Assembly: GCF_049472675.1 (NCBI RefSeq) | Contig: NZ_JAPNXM010000003.1 | Span: forward strand, 124,001-188,000 | Origin: Deferribacter thermophilus | GTDB taxonomy: Bacteria > Chrysiogenota > Deferribacteres > Deferribacterales > Deferribacteraceae | DNA: 64,000 bases | Direction: 5' to 3' | Shown: positions 32,897-41,666 of the stretch, in pieces | Layout: every line of letters begins with the position of its first letter | Position numbering within the stretch: position 1 is the stretch's first letter | Made by a program: the position numbers and the translations under genes | Notes under the pieces: generated by a model | The model's input: the letters and a program-made list of their open reading frames with translations, nothing else | Told to the model about the DNA's origin: nothing | Databases searched by the model: none

Positions 32897-32925
32897 TATA
32901 TACACATAAAAAATATATTTGTCAA
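32897..32925 (-). promoter_or_regulatory. Promoter of the sulfate/homocysteine operon
   Basis: On the minus strand, TTGACA (32920-32925), a 17-nt spacer and TATATA (32897-32902). The predicted start near 32890 is adjacent to the DUF2061 ATG at 32889. Confidence 0.75.
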
Positions 32926-33030
32926 TAATAATCATGATATTAATGATTAAATAACCTAAATAAAAAAGAGATAATCACTTTTTTACTGATCTTACGGCTA
33001 CTTTATAAAGAAATTGTATTACTGATTTTA

Positions 33031-33062
33031 TAAAAAAAGTTGAGGGGCAGGCTCCCCTCAAC
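33031..33062 (-). terminator. Intrinsic terminator of the Dsb-like gene
   Basis: A perfect 9-bp stem GTTGAGGGG/CCCCTCAAC (33039-33047 and 33054-33062) with a 6-nt loop, followed on the minus strand by seven T. Confidence 0.92.
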
Positions 33063-33091
33063 ACTTAAATATTAATAAGTATTTAACTGGA

Positions 33092-33922
33092 TCATATCTC
33101 ATTTATATATTTTCTTACCAATACAGGATTAAAACCATCAACTCTCTTACCATTTACTATTATAACTGGGGTACCTCTTACACCTAACTCTTCACCCTTA
33201 GAAATATTTTTCTCGATTTGATTAGAAGTTTCTCTAGAAAGTGCTATTTCTTTAAATTTCTTAGGTTCTTTTGTTTTTTGAGAAAAGATTTCCAATATTT
33301 TTTCATCAGAAAGTGATTTATCTTTAAAATTATAAAGTTCATCTCTAAAGTCATACCCTAACCGAGCTCCAGCAATGAGAATTTTAGCAAATAATTCAGA
33401 TTTTTTATGGATTTTCTTTAAAGGAAAATTGAATATATAAAATGCATAATCTTTTTTATCTTTTAGTAACTCTTTTAAAAGAAAATGTGCTTTTTTACAA
33501 AATGGACATTCAAAATCAGTAATCATAACAATAGTATTTTTGGCACCTTTATTACCTTCTATCAAGGTAAAATCTTCAAGATCTTTTTTACTAAATTTTA
33601 CAATATTATACTTACTTTTCAAAACCTCAATCATATTTAATCCTGTAGACAGTTCTATAACATTTTGATACAAATATCTTCCATCGGACAACAAAAATGC
33701 TTTAATTGGTTTTTGGATATTTTCACCAGTTGCTTTTACTTCAAGAAAAAAAATGTTTGTGCCTTTTAATTGTTCTAAAATCTTCACATCAACCTTTGGT
33801 GCCTTTGCTCCTTGCTGAATTAAATTTTTCTTAATACTACTTTCAACTTCTTCCTTCAAACCAGCAAACGCAATACTGACCAAAACAGATAAGATTAACA
33901 CAAAAAACATTACTTTTTTCAT
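33092..33922 (-). CDS. Periplasmic DsbC/DsbG-like thioredoxin-fold protein
   Basis: 276 residues from ATG 33922 (AAGGAGG 6 nt upstream; the track-like TTG two codons earlier is not needed). A signal peptide covers ~1-20 (VSIAFA end). An N-terminal ~100-residue domain without recognised motif precedes a thioredoxin fold with active site CPFC (C139, C142) and a cis-Pro loop RGTPVIIV. Architecture resembles DsbC/DsbG isomerases with a dimerisation domain, or a DsbA-like oxidase. It acts on periplasmic disulfides. Ends in a strong terminator. Confidence 0.83.
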   Translation of the reverse strand: MKKVMFFVLILSVLVSIAFAGLKEEVESSIKKNLIQQGAKAPKVDVKILEQLKGTNIFFLEVKATGENIQKPIKAFLLSDGRYLYQNVIELSTGLNMIEVLKSKYNIVKFSKKDLEDFTLIEGNKGAKNTIVMITDFECPFCKKAHFLLKELLKDKKDYAFYIFNFPLKKIHKKSELFAKILIAGARLGYDFRDELYNFKDKSLSDEKILEIFSQKTKEPKKFKEIALSRETSNQIEKNISKGEELGVRGTPVIIVNGKRVDGFNPVLVRKYINEI

Positions 33923-33998
33923 ACACAACCTCCTTTTTTAATAATCTTATTTCTTATTTATATCATCGTTTTTATGATGATATGTTTTTAAAAAAATA

Positions 33999-34835
33999 TT
34001 ATATAAAATTTAATGATACAACAGGGTCGTTTTCTATTGCTTTTTTAGCAGGTAACAACCCAGAAATGATACTCACCATTAGAATGATAAAAATAAAAAG
34101 TAATATTTCTTTTACATCAAAAACAAAATGAAAATTACTATTAAGAATATATTTAATAATCAATAAACTCATTATTGAGTCAATACAAAAGCTCATCGTA
34201 ACACCAATTATAGCTACAAGAATTATTTCAACTAAAATCATAAATATTATATGATATGACTTAAATCCTAAGGTTCTTAAAACACCAATCTCTCTAGTTC
34301 TATGTTTTACCGAATTTACCAAAAAATTTGATAAAGATAGCAAATTTAAGATTAATATGAATGCTGATAAAATATGTAAAAAGAATATAATCTTATTAAT
34401 TATATTGAGTTTAATTATGCTTTCATCTTTTACAATATAAGTTTCAAATCCGCTCCCAAACAAGTTTATAAAATCACTTTTAATTTTATTAATAATACCA
34501 CTTTCATAAGTAGAATAAGGCAATTTTATAATTATCTTACTTATTTTATTTTTATCATTTATTAAAAAATTTGCCCTGCTCAAATCCATAATTAGAGAAT
34601 TATCAAATTTATCTCCGTATGAATTTAAAATACCTGATACTAAAAACTTATTGTTATTTATATTAATTAAACTTCCAACTTTTATTGATAGTTTATCAGC
34701 TATCTTATTACCAACTATTATTTCATTTTCAGTCTTCGGTAAAATACCTTTTATAGATAAAGATAAATCTTTTAATTTGTCTAATCCAACTCCAAAAACT
34801 TCTACAATTTTTTTGTTATATTCGTCCAAATTCAT
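33999..34835 (-). CDS. MacB/FtsX-type permease lacking its N-terminus (probable remnant)
   Basis: 278 residues. The C-terminal half has three membrane helices and the FtsX motif HRTREIGVLRTLGFK, ending in LLPAKKAIENDPV. Normal LolC/MacB-type permeases are about 380-410 residues with a first membrane helix followed by a ~200-residue periplasmic domain. Here the first helix and roughly the first half of that domain are missing. There is no Shine-Dalgarno sequence, no ATPase partner in the window and the upstream ~200 bp is AT-rich with stops. I infer a 5'-truncated decaying gene. Confidence 0.6.
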   Translation of the reverse strand: MNLDEYNKKIVEVFGVGLDKLKDLSLSIKGILPKTENEIIVGNKIADKLSIKVGSLININNNKFLVSGILNSYGDKFDNSLIMDLSRANFLINDKNKISKIIIKLPYSTYESGIINKIKSDFINLFGSGFETYIVKDESIIKLNIINKIIFFLHILSAFILILNLLSLSNFLVNSVKHRTREIGVLRTLGFKSYHIIFMILVEIILVAIIGVTMSFCIDSIMSLLIIKYILNSNFHFVFDVKEILLFIFIILMVSIISGLLPAKKAIENDPVVSLNFI

Positions 34836-35034
34836 AATTTATTGTCAAATAACGATATTGATTTCATAAAGTACTAATTATGTAGAAAATTCTCTATTTT
34901 TAACTCTTTAAATTGTAGAATTTTCTTAACTTTGTAATCTTTTATTAAAATTTATGTTAAAAGATATGTGACAAATACAAAATTTGTTGGATAAATTATC
35001 TAATTTAAAAAAATTGATAAAATTTATTTTGTAC

Positions 35035-36561
35035 CTAAAAATAATCTTTATCGAGGATGCGATATTGGATGGCTTCTAAAAGGTGTTTTGAGCTGATATT
35101 TTCGCTATTTTCTAAGTCAGCAATCGTTCTTGCCACTTTCAATATCTTTGAATAGGCTCTAGCTGATAAACCCATCTTTGTTACTGCTTGCTCCATCAGT
35201 TTTATACTTTCACTATCAAGCTTACAATATTTCCTTATCAATTTCTCACTCATCTGAGAATTATATAATATCCCCTCTTCTTTAAACCTTTCCTGCTGAA
35301 TCTTTCTTGCAGCCTCTACACGCTCCCTTATACTTGCTGATGATTCACCAGGCTGCAATTTTGATAACTCCTTTATATCAATTGATGATACCTGCACCTG
35401 TATATCTATCCTATCCATAAGAGGCCCTGATAGCTTAGCTCTATATCTTTGAATTTGTGCTTGAGTGCAGACACACTCCCTTTTACTATCACCTAAATAC
35501 CCACAAGGGCAAGGGTTACAAGCAGCTACAAACATAAAATTTGCTGGATAAACCACAGTCCTATTTGCTCTGCTAACTGTCACCACCCTATCTTCTAAAG
35601 GCTGTCTCAAAACCTCAAGCACACTCTTTTTAAACTCTAACACCTCATCGCAAAAAAGTATCCCATTGTGAGCAAGGCTCACTGCGCCAGGTTTTGCATC
35701 TCTACCGCCACCAATTATTGAAACATCACTTGCCGTATGATGTGGTGCAATAAAAGGCCTTTTACTTACAATCCCATTCTTTTTTAAAAGCCTACCAGCG
35801 ACTGAGTGTATTTTTGTAGTTTCTATAATCTCATCAATAGTCATTGATGGCATAATTGTTGGGATTCTCTTTGCAATCATTGATTTACCACTTCCAGGAG
35901 AGCCAATCATTATAAAATTGTGCATACCGCTTGCAGCAATTTCTGCAGCCCTTTTTACAGCAAACTGCCCTTTTACATCACTAAAATCCAAATGCTCCTC
36001 TTCATCAGATAAAAGCTCATTAATATCTATTTTAACCGGTTCTTTTTTAACCTCACCATTTACATAGCCAATTACCTCATCTAAACTTTTAAATCCCAAG
36101 ATATCTATTCCATCAATGATACCAGCCTCATTTATGTTTTCTTCAGGCAATATTACCCTTTTAAAACCCATCTCTTTTGCAAAAATAGTAAACGGCAAAA
36201 CCCCTCTTACACCTCTTATTTTTCCATCTAAGGAAAGTTCACCAATAAAAAAGGTATCATCGACATTAGCGTTTAAATATCCTGCAGCAAGCAATAAAAC
36301 AACAGCTATAGGCAAATCATAGTGAGTCCCCTCTTTTTTGAAATCAGCTGGAGCAAGATTTATAATAATAGGTTTGGCAAAGATATTAAATCCAAAATTT
36401 TTTAATGCAGATTTGACTCTTTCTTTACTCTCTTTGATACTTGTTTCTGCTAAACCCACCACAGAAAAGGATGGCAAGCCCATACTTGAAATATTTGCTT
36501 CCACCTCAACTAAAACAGGCTCAATCCCTTCTAAATGTGCAGTGTTAACCTTAGCAAACAT
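35035..36561 (-). CDS. YifB/ComM-family Mg-chelatase-like AAA+ ATPase
   Basis: 508 residues. The N-terminal Lon-S5-like domain (MFAKVNTAHLEGIEPVLVEVE) is followed by the AAA+ module with Walker A GSPGSGKS, AHNGILFCDEVLEF (Walker B), NRTVVYPANFMFVAACNPCPCG and the C-terminal Mg-chelatase domain (SARAYSKILKVARTIADLE). ComM relatives are helicases aiding branch migration in natural transformation. The gene is followed downstream in the opposite orientation to none; sppA lies 5 bp upstream on the same strand. Confidence 0.9.
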   Translation of the reverse strand: MFAKVNTAHLEGIEPVLVEVEANISSMGLPSFSVVGLAETSIKESKERVKSALKNFGFNIFAKPIIINLAPADFKKEGTHYDLPIAVVLLLAAGYLNANVDDTFFIGELSLDGKIRGVRGVLPFTIFAKEMGFKRVILPEENINEAGIIDGIDILGFKSLDEVIGYVNGEVKKEPVKIDINELLSDEEEHLDFSDVKGQFAVKRAAEIAASGMHNFIMIGSPGSGKSMIAKRIPTIMPSMTIDEIIETTKIHSVAGRLLKKNGIVSKRPFIAPHHTASDVSIIGGGRDAKPGAVSLAHNGILFCDEVLEFKKSVLEVLRQPLEDRVVTVSRANRTVVYPANFMFVAACNPCPCGYLGDSKRECVCTQAQIQRYRAKLSGPLMDRIDIQVQVSSIDIKELSKLQPGESSASIRERVEAARKIQQERFKEEGILYNSQMSEKLIRKYCKLDSESIKLMEQAVTKMGLSARAYSKILKVARTIADLENSENISSKHLLEAIQYRILDKDYF

Positions 36562-36565
36562 CTAT

Positions 36566-37423
36566 CTATTCGTATAAATAATAAAATACTGCTGAATTAT
36601 TAAATAGTAATCTAATTTTCGATACCCCTTCCAATAGCTCCTTGAGTAAACTATTCTTATCCTTTACCTCATACAAAATAACTTCATCACCCAAATGAAA
36701 ATCTTTTTTCATATCTTCAAAAGCATCATAGTATGTCCCAATTTTATCTACAAAACCAAGTTTAAAAGCCTGCTCACCAGTTAAAATTCTTCCATCTGCA
36801 TATTTTTTTATAATATCTTTTGAAATATGTCTTGTTTTTAAAATATCATTAACAAACTGGTTATAAACATTATCTATAGCTTTTTGTAAAAGCTCCCTTT
36901 CTTTTTTTGACATCTCTCTACTTGATGACCCAATATCTTTAAATTTACCACTTTTTATACTCTCAAACTTTACTCCTATCTTATCATAAAGCTCTTTAAA
37001 ATTTGAAAACTTCATAATAACACCGATACTCCCAGTAATACTTCCACCCAGTACATAAATTTTATCACATGCAGCAGCTACATAATACCCACCAGAAGCT
37101 CCAAGTGTGCTAATTGCTGCATAAACAGGTTTTTTCACCTTTCTAATAGCTTTATAAATTTCCTGGCTTGGGGCTACTGCACCTCCTGGTGAATTAATCC
37201 TAATAATTACTCCTTTTACAAAGTCGTTTTTCTCAGCTTTTCTTAACTCTCTGACAATCTTTTCAGAATCTACGATAATCCCTTCTAATTTGATTACTTT
37301 TATATGCGGCTTATTCAAAACAATTTCATTCTTTCCAGAAAATAAATACACAACAAAATAGATAAATATCACTATTATTATTAATGAAAGCAAAAATTTC
37401 ATAACCTTTTTAAAAGTCTTCAT
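36566..37423 (-). CDS. sppA: Signal peptide peptidase SppA (short form)
   Basis: 285 residues with one N-terminal membrane helix (~10-28). It is a serine/lysine protease of the ClpP-like S49 family: INSPGGAV, S110 in GASGGYY (nucleophile) and K162 in SGKFKDIG. The Ser-Lys spacing of 52 equals that of Bacillus SppA (S147/K199). It degrades cleaved signal peptides in the membrane. Start overlaps the stop of the exchanger gene (ATGA). Confidence 0.92.
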   Translation of the reverse strand: MKTFKKVMKFLLSLIIIVIFIYFVVYLFSGKNEIVLNKPHIKVIKLEGIIVDSEKIVRELRKAEKNDFVKGVIIRINSPGGAVAPSQEIYKAIRKVKKPVYAAISTLGASGGYYVAAACDKIYVLGGSITGSIGVIMKFSNFKELYDKIGVKFESIKSGKFKDIGSSSREMSKKERELLQKAIDNVYNQFVNDILKTRHISKDIIKKYADGRILTGEQAFKLGFVDKIGTYYDAFEDMKKDFHLGDEVILYEVKDKNSLLKELLEGVSKIRLLFNNSAVFYYLYE

Positions 37424-38415
37424 ACCCCAACCCTAAATTTATACATATAAAAAAGATAAAATACATAAAACAATGCTATATAAAAAGAATAAATACTTAT
37501 CCTCCCAAATCTAAATTTAGATAATTTATCCTGCTTTACAGCTATCATAGCAATTAAAATCATTATACCAGAAAAAAGCGCAGATTTTAAATGAATTAGT
37601 TCAACATTGTTAAAAACACTCCCTTTTGCATAAAAAATATCCACAAAAAATATCACAGCCACATTAAACACACAGGAGCCAAAAAGATTACCGATAGCCA
37701 TATTGCTAGAGCCAACTCTTAAAGCTCCAACAGATGCAGAAACCTCAGGTAAGGAAGTAACAGCTGCCAGTAAAAACATGCCAACAAAGCTTTGACCAAG
37801 CCCAGTTCTAATTGCTATCTCATCAGCTGATTTACTGAGTAACAAACCTGCCACAATGATCAAAACTGCAAAAAGTAAAAAAAGTAAAACAGCTCTGCTA
37901 AGAGGGATTTCTGATATTTCATCCTCTTTGTTATCCACATCAACATCCAGTGATGAGCTTCTATAAGCACTGTAAACCGATCCAACATAAACAATGAAAA
38001 TTATAACACTTACAGAAGAAACCCAAAATATCTGAGGTGATTTAAATACAAAACCAGCCATAGCTATAAATGTAAGTAAAACAGCATAAATCCCTGTAAT
38101 TACATTTGCAAGACTAACATCTATAAAAATTGAATCATCTTTAAATAATAAGTCCATCAAAAAAATGATAAAAATATTAAACATATTTGAGCCAAATACA
38201 TTTCCAAATGCCAAAGACGGTGAATCAACAACTGTGACAGAACCGATTGAAGAAATCAACTCAGGTAAACTTGTAACAACAGAGATAAGTAAAATACCAA
38301 CTAAACTATGCCCTAAGGATGTTTTTTCGGCAATCATATCACCGTATTTAGAAAGCTTAATTCCGCTTACAACGATAACAGCTGCACAAACAAGAAAAAT
38401 AAGATAATAAATCAT
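37420..38415 (-). CDS. CaCA-family Na+/Ca2+ exchanger (YrbG-like)
   Basis: 331 residues, about ten membrane helices in two inverted halves. Each half carries the alpha-repeat motifs: TSLPELISS with GNVFGSNMFNIF, and TSLPEVSAS with GNLFGSCVFNVA. It exchanges a divalent cation, probably calcium, for sodium or protons across the inner membrane. GAGGCAACA precedes the ATG. Confidence 0.92.
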   Translation of the reverse strand: MIYYLIFLVCAAVIVVSGIKLSKYGDMIAEKTSLGHSLVGILLISVVTSLPELISSIGSVTVVDSPSLAFGNVFGSNMFNIFIIFLMDLLFKDDSIFIDVSLANVITGIYAVLLTFIAMAGFVFKSPQIFWVSSVSVIIFIVYVGSVYSAYRSSSLDVDVDNKEDEISEIPLSRAVLLFLLFAVLIIVAGLLLSKSADEIAIRTGLGQSFVGMFLLAAVTSLPEVSASVGALRVGSSNMAIGNLFGSCVFNVAVIFFVDIFYAKGSVFNNVELIHLKSALFSGIMILIAMIAVKQDKLSKFRFGRISIYSFYIALFYVFYLFYMYKFRVGV

Positions 38416-38448
38416 TGTTGCCTCATTTATAAAAAGAGGGGGCGCTTT

Positions 38449-40149
38449 TTATTCTTTAATATCTTTAAGCTTATCTTTTAAAACATTCCCTAAGCTAAAG
38501 CCTGAAGTTTCTTTAGTTTCTAGCTGTTTTAAAAACTCTTTTACTTCCCTCTTTTCAGAGTCCAATAAATATTTCTTTCTTGATAAATAAACCTTTTTCT
38601 CTTTTGCATTATGCCCAATAACAACTGCTTTTAAAGTATCACCAACTTTTGCCACATCTTCAGGCAATACTTTATTTTCATCAAGCTCTCTTGCCTCAAT
38701 AACCCCTTTTATCCCTCTAGGCAACTCAACTTCTACATAATCTTTACCCACAAATGTTACAGGCGCTTCAACAACCTTACCTTTTGGTAAAATCTTATCT
38801 ATCTCTTTCCAAGGGTTTTTCTCCAACTGTTTTATCCCAAGAGATACTCTTTCCCTTCTCTCATCTATTTTTAATATCTTCGCTTCAACCTCATCCCCTA
38901 CTTTAAACCTTTCATTTAAATCTTCAATCTCCTCAGTCCAAGAAATATCCTCTTTTCTAATTAACCCATCTATAAAAGATCCAAAATCTACAAAAAGCCC
39001 AAAATCTGTGATATTTTTTATTTTCCCTTTAACAACAGAGCCTTCTGGATGTTTCTCCTTTAGAGTATTCCAAGGATTATCGGTAAGCAATTTTAAAGAA
39101 AGAACAACTTTTTTATTTTTCTGATCTATATCAAGCACTTGCCCTTCTACAACATCTTTTACATTGAGTTTAACATTAGATTTTTTAAGCCAAGATAGCT
39201 CTTCATCAGGTAGAAATCCATCTATACCTGGCTCCATTTCCAAAATATAACCTCTTCTAACTCTAGCTACAATCTGACCAGATGCTTTTTCACCTTTTTT
39301 ATACTTCTTATCTACACTAAGCCAAGGATCTTCTGTTTTATCCTTAATACTTATTTCAACCTTTTGATTCTCTGGATCAAGGTTGATAATAACCCCTTCT
39401 ACTTTATCATCAATTTCTAAAAACTGATTTGGATGCCTTACTCTACCCCAGCTTATATTTTCTCTCTTTAAGAATGCATCAACCGGGCCAAGATCCACAA
39501 ACACGCCGTAATTTTTAATACTTTTCACTCTACCTTTTACAAGGTCACCTACTTTTGCAGTTTCAAAGAAATGTTTTTTCTCCTCCTCAGCTACCTCTTG
39601 CAAATAAATCTTCCTTGAAGCTAAAAAGGATTTATCTCTTTTGCTAATTCTTAAAATTTTTACATTGAATACCTTGCCGATGTAGTATTCGTCATCCCTT
39701 TGTTTGTGCATATATTCCATGTGCCCATCAGGGATAAACCCTTCTACCGTTTTATAAATAACTTTAAACCCTTTTTCTACCTTCTCTAAAACCTTTACAG
39801 GGATGTATTTACCTTTTTCATGAGCTTCTAAAATATCGCTCCAGTCTTTCTTCTGATCAAGAACTCTTTTCGAAAGCCAGATCCTGGCACCACCTCCAGT
39901 GATACCAACAACCATCACCTCTACTTCATCGCCAACCTTAACAGTCAGCTCCCCATCTTCTAAAAAATCTTCTCTATTTGCAAAACCTTCAGATTTATAA
40001 CCAAAATTTATTAATACATGGCTATCTGTAATCTGGACAACCTGCCCCTTTACAATAGCCCCTTTTTTCGGAGTAGCCAACGATTGCTCTAATAAAGTTT
40101 CAAAATCTTCAATCTCAGTCTCACCTATTTTCTTTTCGTTCTCGTTCAT
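38449..40149 (-). CDS. rpsA: 30S ribosomal protein S1
   Basis: 566 residues with six S1 RNA-binding repeats, e.g. GVFVDLGPVDAFLKRENISWGR and GLFVDFGSFIDGLIRKEDISW, each ~70-85 residues apart. It is full length compared with proteobacterial S1 (~557). It helps mRNA binding during initiation, which is relevant given the number of weak Shine-Dalgarno sites in this window. GAGG precedes the ATG, which overlaps the ispH 3' end by 29 bp. Confidence 0.95.
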   Translation of the reverse strand: MNENEKKIGETEIEDFETLLEQSLATPKKGAIVKGQVVQITDSHVLINFGYKSEGFANREDFLEDGELTVKVGDEVEVMVVGITGGGARIWLSKRVLDQKKDWSDILEAHEKGKYIPVKVLEKVEKGFKVIYKTVEGFIPDGHMEYMHKQRDDEYYIGKVFNVKILRISKRDKSFLASRKIYLQEVAEEEKKHFFETAKVGDLVKGRVKSIKNYGVFVDLGPVDAFLKRENISWGRVRHPNQFLEIDDKVEGVIINLDPENQKVEISIKDKTEDPWLSVDKKYKKGEKASGQIVARVRRGYILEMEPGIDGFLPDEELSWLKKSNVKLNVKDVVEGQVLDIDQKNKKVVLSLKLLTDNPWNTLKEKHPEGSVVKGKIKNITDFGLFVDFGSFIDGLIRKEDISWTEEIEDLNERFKVGDEVEAKILKIDERRERVSLGIKQLEKNPWKEIDKILPKGKVVEAPVTFVGKDYVEVELPRGIKGVIEARELDENKVLPEDVAKVGDTLKAVVIGHNAKEKKVYLSRKKYLLDSEKREVKEFLKQLETKETSGFSLGNVLKDKLKDIKE

Positions 40150-40984
40150 TTTTAACCTCTTCTAAATAGTTTATAACATCTTTTATAAGATAGTCAGGAG
40201 TGCTTGCTCCTGCTGTTATACCAACTTTTTCAATATTTTCAAACATTTTTTCCGATAATTCATCTTTTGTTTCAATATGAACTGTATTTTTACAAAGTTC
40301 TGAACAGATTTCAAACAATCTTCTCGTATTTCCGCTATTTTTGCCACCTATGACAATCATCATATCAACCTGTTTTGCAACCTCTTTGGCAGCTTCCTGC
40401 CTATGAGTTGTGGCATTACAAATAGTGTTTATCACTTTCAATTCATCACATTTTTCTTGAACAATTCTAATCACTTCTTCAAAACTTTGACTATTCTGCG
40501 TGGTTTGAGCCACTAAGCCATACCTTTTTCTAAATGGCAAATTTTTAGCTTCTTCACTATTGGAAACAAGGAAATATTCCCCTTCCACATAACTAACAAT
40601 CCCTTTTACCTCAGGGTGATTCTTATCGCCAAAAACTATTACACTGTAACCTTCTTTAGATAACTTCATGGCTGAGTTGTGAGCTTTGATTACAAAAGGG
40701 CAGGTGGCATCGATTATTTCAACCCCTTGATTTTTCAGCAACTCATAGTTATCTTTTGTAATACCATGAGAACGAATAATCACAGTATGAACATCTTTTA
40801 CTTCATCTATATTTTCTAAAGGGAGCACCCCTTTCTCTTTCAATTTATTAACAAGCTGAGGATTATGAATGATTGGGCCAAGTGTGATAACATTACTCTT
40901 TTTATTTGCTGCATTCTCCACTATCCCCACAGCCCTTTCAACACCAAAGCAAAACCCAGCATGCTCTGCAACTATAATTTTCAT
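40121..40984 (-). CDS. ispH: 4-hydroxy-3-methylbut-2-enyl diphosphate reductase
   Basis: 287 residues from ATG 40984 (GAAGGTG upstream). AEHAGFCFGVERAV carries the first Fe-S Cys, IDATCPFV the second and INTICNATTHRQ the third. RSHGITK and GGKNSGNTRRL are further signatures. It makes IPP and DMAPP, the last step of the non-mevalonate isoprenoid pathway. It overlaps rpsA; in Clostridia the two are fused into one protein, and here they are merely overlapping. Confidence 0.95.
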   Translation of the reverse strand: MKIIVAEHAGFCFGVERAVGIVENAANKKSNVITLGPIIHNPQLVNKLKEKGVLPLENIDEVKDVHTVIIRSHGITKDNYELLKNQGVEIIDATCPFVIKAHNSAMKLSKEGYSVIVFGDKNHPEVKGIVSYVEGEYFLVSNSEEAKNLPFRKRYGLVAQTTQNSQSFEEVIRIVQEKCDELKVINTICNATTHRQEAAKEVAKQVDMMIVIGGKNSGNTRRLFEICSELCKNTVHIETKDELSEKMFENIEKVGITAGASTPDYLIKDVINYLEEVKNERERKENR

Positions 40985-40985
40985 A

Positions 40986-41666
40986 TTAATACACCTTCTC
41001 AATTAGCTCTTTTATTCTGTTTACTACATCATCAATTGACAACCCAGTTGTATCAAGCTCATAGGCATCATCTGCCTTTTTTAAAGGAGCAATCTCTCTG
41101 TTTACATCCTCTTCATCCCTTTTTTTTATATCCTCTAATACTTCATCAAATGTAATTTTTATCCCTTTAGATTCAAAATCTTTTAATCTTCTCTTTGCTC
41201 TCTCTTCAGGTGTAGCAGATAAAAACACTTTTACTTCGGCCTCTGGTATCACCACTGTCCCTATATCTCTTCCATCCATTATTACATTGTTATTTTTTGC
41301 AATTTCCTTCTGTTTTTCTGTCAAAATTATTCTGATATCCTTATTTTTAGCAACTTTACTAACTATTTTATTTACATCAACCGTTCTTAACTCATCATCA
41401 TAAAATTTACTATCACCATGAAAATCCACCCTTAACTTCTGAGTTTCACCATCTCTAACAAAATTAAACTCAGATTCTTTCAGCATATTAATAACTATAT
41501 CAAGATCTTGATTATTTTTTAGATAGAGATATGCAGCATAACGATACATTGCACCAGTATCGATATATATCAAATTATAAAGCTTTGCTAAAATTTTGGC
41601 TATTGTGCTTTTTCCACTTCCTGCTGGGCCATCTATTGCAATACGAAGTTTTTTAACTGATTTCAA
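40986..41666 (-). CDS. cmk: Cytidylate kinase
   Basis: 226 residues. P-loop DGPAGSGKST, YIDTGAMYRYAAY, MDGRDIGTVV and the RRRLKDFE-like LID are diagnostic. It phosphorylates CMP and dCMP. The start is a TTG at 41664-41666 overlapping the aroA stop by 14 bp. The aroA-cmk-rpsA order is widely conserved in bacteria. Confidence 0.94.
   Translation of the reverse strand: MKSVKKLRIAIDGPAGSGKSTIAKILAKLYNLIYIDTGAMYRYAAYLYLKNNQDLDIVINMLKESEFNFVRDGETQKLRVDFHGDSKFYDDELRTVDVNKIVSKVAKNKDIRIILTEKQKEIAKNNNVIMDGRDIGTVVIPEAEVKVFLSATPEERAKRRLKDFESKGIKITFDEVLEDIKKRDEEDVNREIAPLKKADDAYELDTTGLSIDDVVNRIKELIEKVY

Noticed and set aside
33960..33983. ATATCATC/GATGATAT hairpin as a terminator
   Set aside because: On the minus strand, where the genes lie, no T-tract follows; the T run is on the plus strand, which has no gene there.
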